This document shows, piece after piece, positions 25,346 to 37,818 of a DNA stretch of 64,000 bases (position 1 is the first letter of the stretch; every line of letters begins with the position of its first letter). Below the pieces are notes generated by a model. That model did not search any database. It was not told the origin of the DNA and saw nothing but the letters and a program-made list of their open reading frames with translations. The DNA comes from Pyxicephalus adspersus (taxonomy: Eukaryota > Chordata > Amphibia > Anura > Pyxicephalidae): the NCBI RefSeq assembly GCF_032062135.1, contig NC_092860.1, positions 124,726,071 through 124,790,070 on the forward strand, read 5' to 3'. Made by a program: the position numbers and the translations under genes.

Positions 25346-28300
25346 CTTTACCTAAAGCAATGCAGGATACCACTGTAGCATACATGTAGGCTCCCCAAAC
25401 ACAAAACACAGACTTCAGAACATTACTTATTGATGTCATGGAGGTGGGTGAGTCAAGCTATGGATCTGAGCCTAGGAAATTGACACTTATAGCCAATACA
25501 TTTGTGTGCCAGCAAAGGATCCCTTGCTTTTATGGGCACACATACCGGGAATTGACAACTCCTGCAATGGACTCTGTATATGTTTGGGTGCTTATATGGA
25601 TGTTATCCGGGCATTACATTATAAACACATGTAAAAAAAAAAGTCTCTAAGTGTGAAACACTGTGTTCTATAGATGTGAAATCTAATAATTCAGTGAGGA
25701 TGAACGTAATTGGGAGTCTTTACTTTGCCAAATTATGCCTTGGAAAATTTGGGAATGTTACTTTAGAATGCTTTGGAGTCAACAGGAACAGCAAAATCAA
25801 GGTGTTTTTGCAGGGTTTTGGAGATCAGTGAGCTTTGGATGGCTTTTGAAAATTAAGGAGTATCCTTTCATCTATTCTTGTGCTAATCAGAAATGTTAAA
25901 TACTATAATATTATAATACTATCTCTGTTCCTAAATATCGACAAAGCAATGTGATCAGTGCTGATATGGGCATTAACTTGCTTTCCCAATAAACAAAATC
26001 ATGTCACACAGTAGTGTGACAGTAGTTTTTAAAGCTAATTTGGCCTAGCAGTGCCACAAAAAACTACATTTTATGGAAGGTGAACCAGATTGTTGCTGCA
26101 GTCAACAGTGTTGGTATGAGGGGCCATGACACTATAATACAGTTTATTGACAAATATAGTGTAAATTACTTTCACTTGCATCCAAACTATGGTATAGCTA
26201 TTAAAGAGTGATATAAATTGTTATATGCCAGGCCAAATTCAAAGGCAATTAAATTGAGTTTGGTGTATATTTTATTGGGTAATTTTATTTTTAACGTTTC
26301 TTGTCAGCATGTTCCAAGTTATTGAAACTATTTCCATTTAAAGTACATTTAACAATTTTGTGACAAATATATATATTCCTTTGGTGTTTTTTCAAAGCAG
26401 AACTAAACATAAAAAATTGATAGCAGCTAGAAGAGAAGGTAGTTAAATGTGATTTTCTAAAGAAGAAGAAAATTGTAAAGCCTTGAGTCAAATGTCAATG
26501 CTTTATCACACACAATTCCCAAATCTCAATCTGTAGTCTTTACCTACAAGACAAGGCCCTGCCCAGCATGGGGAGACTAGTTACATCATCCCAGGACTTA
26601 CTTGCCCCCAGGCCTTCAGTACACAAATAATTGCCACTTGGGGGACAATGATTGGCAAATGGCTGGTTAGCCCATTTGGCAGACTGTAGTGATAACAAAG
26701 GTTATAGCATACATCCAAATTGTTAAGCGAGAGCAGGTCAGAGAACAGACATGGGGTCATACACAGCAAGCCAGAGGTCAGTCCGGATTGCCAACAGTCG
26801 GAGTGTCAGACGCAGCAAGGGTCGGCAACAAGGATCAAACAATAACACATCCAGAGCAGGACAGGAACTGAATGCTATCACGGACTTTGAGGATCTGATC
26901 CAAGCCTGGCTAAATACTAAGATGTGATTGACAGGCAGGATTACTATATCAATTAACACATGAGGTCGGCCTATACCTCCCAGTTCCTAGTGCTCAGACA
27001 TACAAGGCAGAAGAAAAGGAATATACAGATACTTGCTGCAGGATTACCTGTAACAGAAAGGCTGCAAAAATCAGGGGTACACACTTTGCTGGAGTATGCC
27101 CTGCTGGGACTGGCAGCTGACATATCAATATAAAGGGGATACACACTGCGACAGGAGAAAGCTGGAGATCTGCTGAGTGCCTGTGTCCATCACCAGATGA
27201 GATTGTACAAGGGAGCAAGTAATGACAATATTATTTACTCAATAGATAAAGAGCCATTTGCAGATGTAATACATAATTAGGAATGTGTTTTTCACATGAT
27301 TGGAAAATTGAAGTGAATTTTTACAGTTTTTTGAGTAAAAAGTGCCAGTCCTTTTAGTAAATCAGCCTTTTGCCAAAAATAAAACCCTAAGCTGTTTGCT
27401 AAAACAATTTTATCCTTGAGCTTAGTGACTGCAGTGCTCAAGCACTTAGTGTACAATCCCAGCTTATTTCTGGCACCAGTAAAATACTGATAATTGAGTT
27501 AGGTGCTGGGAATAAGTACCTAGAGTGCTAATGAGCAGGAATTTCATTATCAATGGCCACCCATTGGCCAAGAAATATGGTGCTGTGCAGCAGGAAGAAT
27601 AAAAAATGGCAGCTGTACTGGATAGAGTGATTAAGCGGAGCAATGACCTTTGAACCCAGAAGACCAAAGTAGGGGGTAAATTTGCTATATTGTGTTAGTA
27701 TGGTATGTAGCCCATTTGCATCAAGGTTCAACATGTTTTGTACTCATAGATATTCTTTTGCCTACCTCAGTTGTAGTAATAGTTATTTGAGTTACTGTTG
27801 CCTATCAGCCTGGAACAGTGTGGTTATTCTCCTCCGACCAACAAGGAAATTTCACATGACCATTCCCTGTAACCCTGTTGGTTGCAATTGGAAAACCCAG
27901 TAGATTTTTGTATGTACTTGTATTTATATAGCACTTTACAAAGTCCATAGACATGTCACAGATCAGTGGTTTCCAAAAAAAAAATAATCATCAGACCAGC
28001 TTGCTTATAATCAACAACCATGCCTCATTCAAAGCCAAATAAATCACCTTTCTTCCCACATTCCAATATTTGGTTTTAGTTTCAGCTGGTCATCTTAAAA
28101 ATGTCTAATTGCACTAAGTTGCTGCCTTGTGATTGGTTGATTAGATATTTGCATTAACAAGCAGTTGAAGGTTTGTACCTAATAAATGACCGGTGAGTGT
28201 ATGTGTTAATGTTAAAGGTTAACTTTAAAGCTATCTTCCAGGATTACCAGTTACCTTGTATCACAGTTTATAAAACTGCATTGTTGATCCTATCATGGGG

Positions 28301-28716
28301 CACTGGAGGGAAATGTGGCCCTCAGGCTGCTAGGGGAGTGAGGGATGTGGAAAGTAAAGTCATTTTTACATACCCCCATTTAACCCTTGTAATGTGGGGG
28401 GGAGCCCCACTGCAGGGGCACTTTGAGATTATTTTTGGGGTTTGCTTTAAGTTTTTGATCTGGGCTGGTTTCCGTACTTATATTATTTTTTGGTACTGAT
28501 TGAAGGTCAGTTTTTTATGTTCTAGTATGTTCTTCCGTTCCCTTTTTTATCCTTTAAAACTTTTACCAAAGTTTTACAGATACATGTGGCTTACATTGGT
28601 ACAAATTTAAAAACCTTTATTAGTGCTATGACAATACATAAACAAAATGAATGACCAGGCAAAACTTTTTTCATAAGAAGGTTAGAACCTCTGTGGGCCT
28701 CATGGATCCATTAAAG
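25346..28716. other. intron with probable old repeats
   Basis: 26500-27230 is GC-richer with 'gggtcatacacagcaagcca' and 'aggatctgatccaagcctgg', a texture like degraded retroelement DNA, but I cannot assign a family. 27908-27955 has a retroposon-like 'atttatatagcactttacaa'. No gene seen. Confidence 0.4.
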
Positions 28717-29051
28717 CAGTAGTCGCCAACTGGTGGTCCGCGAGAAAATTTTGGTGGTCCGCAGAAAAATTACCTGGCTGCTGTACCACCCCCAATGGGG
28801 TCATTCTCCTGACCCCACTGATCATGTCCCCTATATGGACACAACTTTTGTTATGCCAACAGCCCTGCACTACTGTCCCCCCAATATGTTTAGCAAGCAA
28901 GTCTAAGCCTGCGATGGGAGAGTAGGTGGGTTCTGGCATCATGATGTCACTCTGGGGGAAGTTTCTTCCTCTTTGAGTGACACATGGCTCCCCGCGGGAT
29001 TTAAAATCTAAATGTGCTGGTCCGTGAGGTCAGAAAGGTTGATGACCACTA
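28717..29051. mobile_element. hAT-like miniature element
   Basis: It starts CAGTAGTCGCCAACTGGTGG and ends 'ggttgatgaccact', loosely complementary as in hAT miniature elements whose ends read CAGTGGTTGCCAAC. The interior 'taagcctgcgatgggagagt' and 'atgatgtcactctgggggaa' is shared with 58819-59095. The 8-bp target duplication is not recognisable. Confidence 0.65.
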
Positions 29052-29109
29052 AAGGGATTTACTATAGCTTCCTGTCTTGAATGCAAATTTTTAAGCCCTC
29101 AAAAGCAAC

Positions 29110-29180
<71 letters not shown>

Positions 29181-29210
29181 TATCTATCTATCCATCTATC
29201 TATCTATCTA
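29110..29210 (+). repeat. (CTAT)n microsatellite, 101 bp
   Basis: The longest simple repeat in the window, with three small interruptions ('tattc', 'tatta', 'tcca'). Likely polymorphic. Confidence 0.97.
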
Positions 29211-30047
29211 GTTTTTATTTTAGTTTTCCCAATAACTTACTATGAAGATAATGGGCATTCAGTGAACACTGAATCTTATTAACTAATATTCTCCTTGGTA
29301 GGGTAATAGACGCTAGGCTTTTACTAAATGGACTACAATACCTGATGCAGTTTGCAGTTTTACCTATTGCTTTGTGCTATTAGGCAGAAAAAAAGCAACC
29401 AGATGACAGATAGAAATTTTCTTCTGTAAGATTCTGTCAGATTACCGGGCAGGGTGTCAGTGGAATATAAAGTATCAAATAAAATTGCACCTACAGTAAA
29501 TTTCCCATTAGACATCACTGCTTGTAGCTTCCCCCTTTCCCTTTCATGTTTTCGTCATGCAGACTTCCATTTCAGTTAGCACAAGGCTTTCACATTAATT
29601 GCTTTGCTGTTTTTTTTTTGCAGTGGGATTATCAAAACATACATGTACTAAGCTTGGAGCAGTTTGAAAAATAACATGACTCTGGCATTACATTATAAGA
29701 TGTCAAAGTGCAGTGGAATGTGAGTGCTAGTTTGGTGCCCATGCTTGTATCATGGCTTGTACCTTCAGGCAGGTTCCCAGCAGGGGGCTCCCAGGATACA
29801 CCAAGAGATTTTACATCCATTGATAAATATTTAACAGCAGCTTCATTATCTTCTCCCATTTGGGGATATATTTAAAACTTCATTGCATTTGCAGCATTGT
29901 ACACTTGGCAGATCTTGAAAAATTAATTTTAGTTATATGTGCTGGGAAGCAACTCATTCCATTCCAGAACATATTACAACAATCATTCCAGTTCCTTTTT
30001 AAACTGTAATTTTCTCTATCAGATGCAATATTGGGAGACATTATTCA

Positions 30048-30051
<4 letters not shown>

Positions 30052-30084
<33 letters not shown>
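30052..30084. repeat. (TA)n microsatellite
   Basis: About 16 uninterrupted TA units, 155 bp before the hAT insertion. Confidence 0.95.
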
Positions 30085-30086
<2 letters not shown>

Positions 30087-30246
30087 CACTTATATTGCAC
30101 ATAAATTCTTCATAGTTGCATATACTGCATGCTGCATGTTTTCAAAGCCCATTTGTTAGAGCAAAAGTATACATTATAATTGTCCCTGTGTTTGTCAGAG
30201 CATTATTACTACTAGTATTATATTTAGTTTTATTAATAACTTAAAG

Positions 30247-30757
30247 CAGGGGTCGGCAAACTTTGTGGACCACTAGGCCATTTCAGGAGGTGAAGAAGGC
30301 ACACTAGGCCAGAAGAAACAAAGTGTCCAAGGAAAGTTTTTTTCTAACCATGACTGCAAGCGAGCAGCCTCAGTCCTACGCTCATTCATGGTGTTTTCTC
30401 TGTACGTGTGCGCGTGCTTAGTATCGAAATACCGCTTGAGATTTAACCGCTTGAAAGTGCTGTTGGTGTCGTTGCACACTAAACACAGGGCTTTGTTGCC
30501 GTGTTGGGTGAAGAATATTTCGTTAGTCCATTCAGGGTTGAAGACGCGACGTTCGAGGTCAACCTTCCGGAGACTGGTAGCTGCGCGGTTCTTCTGCTCT
30601 TTAGCCATAGTAATTGGGGTTACTGTGCGGGAACTCGCGATAACGCTACAATTCAATTAGGCCAAATCCAACAATAAATAACTAGGGATGAGTTAGACCG
30701 GACTGGAATACTGGCTAGGCAGTATCCGGCCTAAAGGCCGGAGTTTGCCTACCTCTG
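30247..30757 (-). mobile_element. hAT element, internally deleted, with 8-bp target duplication
   Basis: The ends are CAGGGGTCGGCAAACT (30247-30262) and, reverse-complemented, CAGAGGTAGGCAAACT (30742-30757), 14 of 16 identical. The flanks are a perfect 8-bp duplication ACTTAAAG (30239-30246 and 30758-30765), the length hAT transposases generate. At 511 bp it is far shorter than an autonomous hAT element, so most of the transposase is deleted. The N-terminal transposase fragment is listed separately. Confidence 0.92.
30273..30656 (-). pseudogene. hAT transposase N-terminal fragment with BED-type zinc finger
   Basis: A 127-codon frame carries 'RRVFNPEWTNEIFFTQHG', then 'ALCLVCNDT' (Cys-x2-Cys) and 'NLKRYFDTKHAHTY', with His in place for a C2H2-type BED finger. 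BED fingers bind the ends of hAT transposons. This arrangement recalls the Charlie-like transposase relatives from which GTF2IRD2 and ZBED-type host genes arose. The sequence becomes unrelated after about residue 95, at 'RTEAARLQSW', where the internal deletion joins the far end. The dimerisation and DDE catalytic domain are missing, so it cannot be an active transposase. The frame itself is uninterrupted, consistent with a fairly young insertion. Confidence 0.85.
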
Positions 30758-31150
30758 ACTTAAAGAGTCAAATCGTATCAGTTTTTTGTTTTCTTGGAGA
30801 CTTTGCCAGCAGGAAATGTGCTAGACCTAAATCCAAGTCAAAAAGAAAAGCCTCTATTAGCTCTTTAAACAAACCAAGAACACTGCAGTGATAAGTGAAA
30901 TGATTGTAGGCATTAAAATGCATTTATTCTTCTAATAACAACTGTCTGGGAAGGATATGACCTAACCATGAAAAATGGCCACTTTTAATACCAATACAAT
31001 ACGGTGAATTGTGGGTATAGGGTATTCTTTTCATATGGATGTCACTTTGGGACAATGTCAGGCCGGATAACTTAATATGTTTTTGCTATATGTCATGCAG
31101 ACTGTATTCCCAATTTAATACAGCATACATTCACAGGGCAGCTTTTCTCG

Positions 31151-31330
31151 TTTAAAGCAGACCTAAATAAATAAAAAAAAAAGGCCATCAGGAAGTAAAG
31201 CTAACTGACAAGATAGATTTGCAATGTCTCTTTTGTCGTAGAACTGAGCACTGGCTCCTGCTGGCTTTTTTTTTTTTAGCTCATAAAATAAGTGTAAAAT
31301 AAATAAAATTAACATTTTTGGGCTATCTGA
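31151..31330 (+). repeat. 'CTTAAAG' family fragment
   Basis: It starts 'tttaaagcagacctaaat' and continues 'agctaactgacaa...tctcttttg...ctcctgctggctttt', parallel to the start of the copy at 45523. Confidence 0.6.
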
Positions 31331-32312
31331 CATATACCTCATATATAAATGTGACCCACAGTTATTAACAAATATATTACTACCACTGATATTATTTCTT
31401 CTACAGCTGTAATAATTATACAAATCATTTTAATAAATAGCAACATATAAGATAAATTATTGTTGCTGTTCTTGTTCTAAGTGGCATTTAATAGAGTCAT
31501 CATGCTTTAACTGTAGAAAGCTATTAATATGTTAAAAAAGTGAGTTAAGTATGCAATTGCCCATGACAGCCAATTAAGCAAATAATTAGTTCTCTTCTTC
31601 CATGACATAACAGGTAGTGCAGTATATCATTTTTTCATTGCTTTTAATAGTAAAAAGTAAGTCTTAAACTGCCAGGAAAAATGAAAGTATATATTAGCTT
31701 GTCACATACAGGTGTTTGTGTGAAAGGCAAGTGGGTGTACCTTGGGTAGCATAATATTCCTGCCCATTCCAACCACTTAACTGAGCATCTGACTTCCTGG
31801 TTTATATATAGGTGGAACTTTCAGCTAACAGATGTATCTACTGATATCTGATGCTGCCTGTTAAAATAAACAGACGGCTTATGTTTGCTTGTGTCAGGTG
31901 AACTTTAAAAAAAATAAATGTGGCCAATGTCATTCAAATATTTCCATTTCCTTAACAAAGCAGCAAATAAACTTTAAAACAAAACCCAATGTCTTTGGTT
32001 GCTGCATTCACTCTGAACTAATTTACTACTTAAAATTGATAGCAGAAACACTGAAGTCACCAAGTATTTCTCCCATCAGCTTAGCTCACCCTGATCACCC
32101 TCCTAGAGGTTCCCTAGCAGTCTTCTGATGTACACACAAGGGGAAGTAGGATTAGCTAATGAAAGGATGTCTTGTGTGAATTTAGAGATCCAGCTGTGAA
32201 ACTTAAGGTTGGATTTGACCAAAGAAGCTGCAACTACAAAGGTAGGTACGGACATTTACTGCTTATTAAGAATATGGATATATTTAAATGTCTATAGCTT
32301 GGCATTACTTAC

Positions 32313-32614
32313 ACTTTAAATCAGACACTGCCCTGCAAACAACAGTGGGTAAAATATGTGAATGAATATACTTACCTTACCCCTTGCTTCCTTGCTGGAG
32401 CGGTGGACCTACCACCCTACCAATGTAATCGTCGAAAATGCTGCATATCCCACATTTCTTGAAATAATGTTTTAACACAGTGTAGAATCATCTTCCCACA
32501 AGATTTGGGCTACTCGGCATTCCCTGGGACCTCACAAGAAGGACAATAGTGGAAGAAACCCTTGGTAAGAAGGTACCTTACATTTTTATTGCAAGGCAAG
32601 GTCCGCTTTAAAGT
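32313..32614. mobile_element. 'CTTAAAG' family miniature element, complete
   Basis: The left end ACTTTAAATCAGAC and right end (reverse-complemented) ACTTTAAAGCGGACC are inverted. The interior has 'aatatacttaccttacccc', as in other family members. 302 bp, no coding sequence. Confidence 0.65.
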
Positions 32615-33257
32615 TTTCCTGGCCAGGCTAGAGCTACATTACAGCCAAACTAACCCTTCTATACTTATCTGTCCCTGCTCCACCACAGGGCTCTGCCATA
32701 TTCTTCCTTCTTTTCCTCCTAGCGATTTTCAGCATTCTTGATGGGCTAGGTGGGGATGATGTAACCCCCGCGCAGGCACACGGGCTGGATCCTGGTACCA
32801 TGCACAGCCTAGCTTTTTGGACAGTTCCATGAAGTGATCAGGAACCTAGGAGGGATTATTGAAGAAGGGACATTGCCTGTCCAAAGGCCTGCCTTATTGT
32901 AGAAACGTTTGATCATTTTCAAAAGGGGACCTTTTTTCCACTTTAAATAAGAGAGTGTTTTTAATTATTTAAGGAAGAATGTCGGACCAAAAGGAAATTG
33001 ATATATGGCTTTTTAATAAAAGGGTCAGCCTTCCTAAGCAAATAATATAGTTTGGTAGCTCCTGCAAATATCCTATTAAAAAAGACTCAATTGACAAGAT
33101 TTCTCACCGCTGTTTGCATGTTAGGATTAACCACCTATTTCTGTTTCTCTTACAATCTTTGTCATAATATAAAAAAAATCTACAATTTGAACAGCATTCA
33201 AGGGACATAGGCTCTTGCAGATATGCATGAGATCTTCTATTTCCTGTGAGAAGACCA

Positions 33258-33592
33258 AGGCTGGATACACATGTGCAATAGTTGTCGTTGGAAAGGATCT
33301 TTCATGACCCTTTCTAGCGACTAAGAACTGCAGGATTCATAAACGAATGCTGTACATACAGCATCGTTCTGCTCAATGTAGAGGGGAGGGGGAGAACGAC
33401 AGAGTGGCACCCTGCTGTGCACTCTCCCCCTTCATTTCCATTACGATTGTTCGTCACCCATTGTCCATGGATCCGCCAAGACGGTCGTTCGGGCGATGGA
33501 CGTTGAGCGCTGTACACACGCCAGATTCTTGTCCGATATCGGCCCTGAGATGCTTATCGGGCAAGAACCATTGCAAGTGTGTACGTAGCCTA
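33258..33592. mobile_element. miniature inverted-repeat element, 335 bp
   Basis: The left end 'aggctggatacacatgtgcaat' and right end (reverse-complemented) 'taggctacgtacacacttgcaat' are inverted. GC-rich compared with its surroundings; internal 'tcttgtccgatatcggcc'. A diverged partial copy is at 47383-47640. The frames at 33347-33640 and 33314-33517 are opposite readings of this repeat. Confidence 0.75.
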
Positions 33593-35284
33593 ATGGATTA
33601 TTGCTATGTTCAGATTATCAGATTTTGCAAGTGGCTTTAGTGATCAAAACTGCTTGTAAAAAACATATAACATTGGACCGAACAGGCCTGTTCATTATCA
33701 TTTGACGGGCAAACTGAAAATTCTTATCTGATTGAGTTCACCTTTTGTCTGAAAAAGCTCTGGATGTATTGACCATTTACCAGTGAGACCCCCTAGTTAA
33801 TTCTTTGTGCGTGTTTCAATTCTTAGTTACCAGAGATTCAGAACACTGTATTTTTTATTTATTTACCATGAGCTTGTGCATAGTCTTATGGTCTCTCTCT
33901 TTCTTGTAATTAATGAGCATAAACGACACATAATTCTATACTAGAAAATTGTTTAGGTAAAAATGTTAATGTGGTGCTAAAGAAATGTTAAATTATAAAA
34001 AATGAACAAAAGAAATCAGCAAAATGCTGTAAAGTGTAGCAATGAGTTGAAGTAAGGTCAAAATGAATAATAATAGAAAAGTTTTAAAAAACTGATTCCA
34101 CAGCTTTTCTACACTGTAAGAAAGTTTATGCCAGCACTACAGAAGCAAACATTTCTGGCAAAAGCTACGTTTATGCAGTCTGTTATGTAAGGTTCACTCC
34201 TTTCAACCAGTACTGAACCACCTAAAAGCCCTGAATACAATTGAAATGATTTCGAGTGTCTGAAAAATTTCTTCAGCAGGCATTTGAAGGAGGTGTGGTA
34301 GCAGAGTGTTCTTTTTTTAAAAGAAAGCTCCATCTCAAGATGTTCTACCACTCAAGCACTTTCATAGACTTGAATATGGACCGCATTACCAAGCAATTAC
34401 AATGTGGTCTAAAGGACAGCAAATTTTTCATAACCCTGTATGACATGTGGCATGAGGACAGAAACTGCACCATATACAAGTGTGTTTCAACAAATATTTT
34501 AGTGCATATCCATCTTCCTCACCAATCTTCAGAAAAGATCAGGTGAAATTCAGCACCCGGAAGTGGTAAACCACGTAGTTGTCAACTGCCAGTCCGAACA
34601 TCTGAAGCTAAAGGATCCAGGCAGGACTTATCTCCAACTTTCTATGAATTAACAGTTTTTATCTACATCATACCATTTGCTTGATTAGTTTCTGTAAAAT
34701 GTGTGTTGTTGTTTGTATAGACTTTGAAAATTATTATCGACATATTGACTTCTAGCACCCTATAAATAGAACCCTATGCTTTACTTTAGATAAATCACCT
34801 TGTCTAAAAAATATATGCTGCATATTTCACGGTTTTGTTAGCGCATTTTATTTAGGTTCTGAACAAGTTTTTTTTACAGAGATACAGCATCAAGTGTTCA
34901 CTTAAATCTAGCCGTGATTCTCCACTGGAACATTGTAAATCACATCCAAGCTAAAGCACTATTATCCTGACCTATAGGCCTTCCAACCATGTGGAACATT
35001 TGATTGCTTTGACAAATAAATCATCCTGTTTCCACAGTTGTTGTTTTTTTTTTTTATATTACGTTAGGTGTCAGGCTGATGGTACCAATGACACGTTTTT
35101 CTTTGGAGAAAGATGGTAATGTCTGCGGTGAACTTGCATGAACTGCAATTCCTAGGCTTCTGCAATGAATATATCAATATTCTATTTCATGATGTTCTTT
35201 TCGTGTTACGTAGGAGAAATGTATTACAATGATGCCTTCTGTAGACATATTAGTGATAGTTACACAGGACACATTTATCGAGTA
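33593..35284. other. intron, no gene recognised
   Basis: Overlapping frames at 34109-34351 (-) and 34256-34546 (+) lie in a slightly GC-richer stretch. Neither has recognisable domains or splice support. Confidence 0.4.
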
Positions 35285-35699
35285 CAGGTAGTCCTCGGGT
35301 TACATACGAGGTAGGGACTGAAGGTTTGTTGTTCAGTTGAATTTGTTTATAAGTCGGAACAGGTACATTATTTTAATAAATGCAATTAGGACAGATGTTT
35401 GTCTCAACATATTATTAGGCAGTGTGGTGTCAGTTACTGTATAAAATCCTCACTGTAAGTTAATCACAAAAAAGCAAAAAAAAAGAAAACTTATGGCCTA
35501 GACATTCATTAACTTCTGGAGCAAGCTGTGCTTTAATATGCAAAAAGAAACAACTGCAGAGTTTGTTTTAGTCATTAAAGAGTTACAAGAGCTTGCAGAA
35601 CAGCAAGACTTCTTCTGCAAGTCACTAAAACTGCCCCTCCCCCCGTTCGTATCTAGAAGACGTCCGCATGTCAGATGTCCTTAACTCGGGGACTACCTG
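35285..35699. mobile_element. TA-flanked miniature inverted-repeat element, 415 bp
   Basis: The left end CAGGTAGTCCTCGGGTTA and right end (reverse-complemented) CAGGTAGTCCCCGAGTTA match at 16 of 18 positions. TA flanks both sides (35283-35284 and 35700-35701), as for Tc1/mariner/pogo superfamily insertions. No coding sequence. Confidence 0.85.
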
Positions 35700-36739
35700 T
35701 ATCTATATTCAGTGGTTATTTTCCAAAAGAACTACCTGATTTCAAGTTTACAATTTAGCACTCATTTTCCAGGACATGTTTGGACATCATTGTTGGCTAT
35801 TAAAATGAACCTGAACTAAAATGTTTACAGTACAGTACAGAAACAGTTCCATGATGGCATGGTCAATTTTCAGATACAGGATGCCGTTTCTGCATCTCCT
35901 GTAGATTTTGGGTCCTGCCTTTACATTCCCTTCTATGTTGACTGACATCCATTGCCAAACTAAGTAAACAGAGCAGTGGCATCAGCAATCTGGGCTACAA
36001 AAATTCTTCCCATTACTGCCCACCACAAGGATAGTAAAATGCGGTGTAATTATACTAGGATCATACTAGACTAAAAATCAAAACATTAAAACGTTATTTT
36101 TTGTTATTATAATGATGTGGTTTTGAGACTGCAGGAAGATATTATGCAGATATAGTAAGTCATTACATTTTGACTTACTGTAAAACAATGTTACAGCTCT
36201 ACCTTCGTTCAGCAGACAGATCAACAGTTAAGTGTTATGACCCTCTGGGCTTCGCTGATGCAAGTGATGTATACCATTTACCTCTTTTCAGTTGGACTAC
36301 CTCAACCCCCCCCCCCTATAAAGGAAGGCTCTACCTGTTCACCCCCATAAAAATGACAGCTACATGACTGCTGTACCCTGATATTCAAATATCTGTTTTG
36401 TTCAATAATGCAACTGCGCCATCAGAAAAATAGAAAAAGAAGCTTTTCTTCTAATGAAGTTATAATACTTAGCCCCACAGGAAGTTCATCTGATTGTAAC
36501 TCAGAACTACACTGGTCAAAAAAATCTTCAGTATTTGATAGACTTCCAAGTGTATCAGATGCCTATTCCCCCTTCATATTGTGCCTTGAATTCTAAAGGT
36601 GTATAGAAAACATAAATTAAAAAATAGTTTCAAAGTTTCAAAAAATATCAGTAAAAAAATCAATCATAACTTATAAAAATTAGATAATAAAATGATCATA
36701 CATAGGTACAAACACAGCTAAAATCAAACCATAACGTGA

Positions 36740-37200
36740 GTTCTACAGGTAAAGTGTAGCACACAGACTTATTCTTTTGGTTATCAATCCCGGGACTCCC
36801 TCATAGCAAACTCTCAAGAGCAAAATGACTTCTTAGTTAAAAGTAGGTCATACAAGCTTACATCAGTCCTTTCTGCCGGGTCCCCTTATTGCATTTGCAA
36901 CCCCATTCTTGCAGACCATACTTCCCTCAGGAAAAACAACTCACGTATGTCTCTGAGGCTTAATGCAAAAGAACTGAAAAAGAAGAAACCTGCAGAGTAT
37001 AAAAACCGCAAATTAAAATCCCCAAAGCAAGGAGAGACTTTTATATCTCCCAGTGTTAGCCTAGTGGGAAAGATCCTTACTCTCTTAGCTTTCCAAGAAC
37101 ATATGTAAAGGTTCCAAGTCAAAGTCTTGGAAAACCACAATGCATCCAATGCACCCAGAAGATCATCAAATGTTGATGATTCCTTAGAAGCTATATCTAT
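36740..37200 (+). pseudogene. unidentified coding-like island, lysine-rich, one internal stop
   Basis: From about 36740 the frame starting at positions congruent to 2 modulo 3 is open for about 122 codons, unusual in AT-rich intron. It ends at a TAA (37106-37108), and the same frame then continues about 30 codons to TGA at 37202. The product is hydrophilic and Lys/Ser-rich with a basic cluster 'AKELKKKKPAEYKNRKLK' (from about 36962) and a C-terminal 'RRSSNVDDSLE'. An acceptor-like 'ttctacag' lies at 36742-36749. A second open segment (36408-36596, another frame) with 'KRSFSSNEVIILS' precedes it. This composition suggests a nuclear protein fragment, either a processed pseudogene or a degraded exon. 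I do not recognise the family, and no poly-A tail or target duplication is obvious. The minus strand is also open here (36886-37293), which weakens the case. Confidence 0.35.
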
Positions 37201-37818
37201 TTGAAAAGAGTGGATATTGGAGTCACCACCAGACCTAATAAAAAACAGGACTTCATTGGTGGGCATAGAGAAGTGCAACGTGTGCCAGTGCACAAGGGCC
37301 CCATACCTCCCTCAGCCAACAGGGACCCCCACATGGGTCTGAGGTTGGATGGGCAGGGGGGAGCCCCAAGTCTTTTCTGCACAATGGACCAATGTTGGCT
37401 ATGTCTGCCACTGCTTGTCTTGAAAGATGGCTTTAAAAATTGTTCTCTGATAGAGTAGTCCCCTGCCCTTACATTATGGCCACCCCACTTCTGGTTTGAC
37501 AGTGATGTATAGCACATATCATGACATATAAAAGACTAAAACTAGTTTTGTAGCTACAACCACATTCACAAACAATTTCTAAATGTAATCTCTATACACA
37601 GAAATTATTTAGGAAGCTACAAAGCCAACCAATTTTTTTTCTATAATCTATAATTCCTACTTCTAAATCAACCCTTTTCTTGGTTTTTCCTATGTTGTAT
37701 TGTCTTTAGGTTTTAAGGTCAAGTTCCTGCAATGAATACTGGAGCTTTCTCAACCATCTACCTGACCCTTTAGACTGCTTCTGGTTGTTGCAGGCATGCT
37801 ATCAGACAGAATATTGCA

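Noticed and set aside
33314..33640. Opposing frames of 67 and 97 codons
   Set aside because: Both are readings of the miniature inverted-repeat element at 33258-33592.
36886..37293. 135-codon minus-strand frame
   Set aside because: Opposite to the coding-like plus strand; its Phe/Ser-rich composition is what the complement of Lys-rich codons gives.
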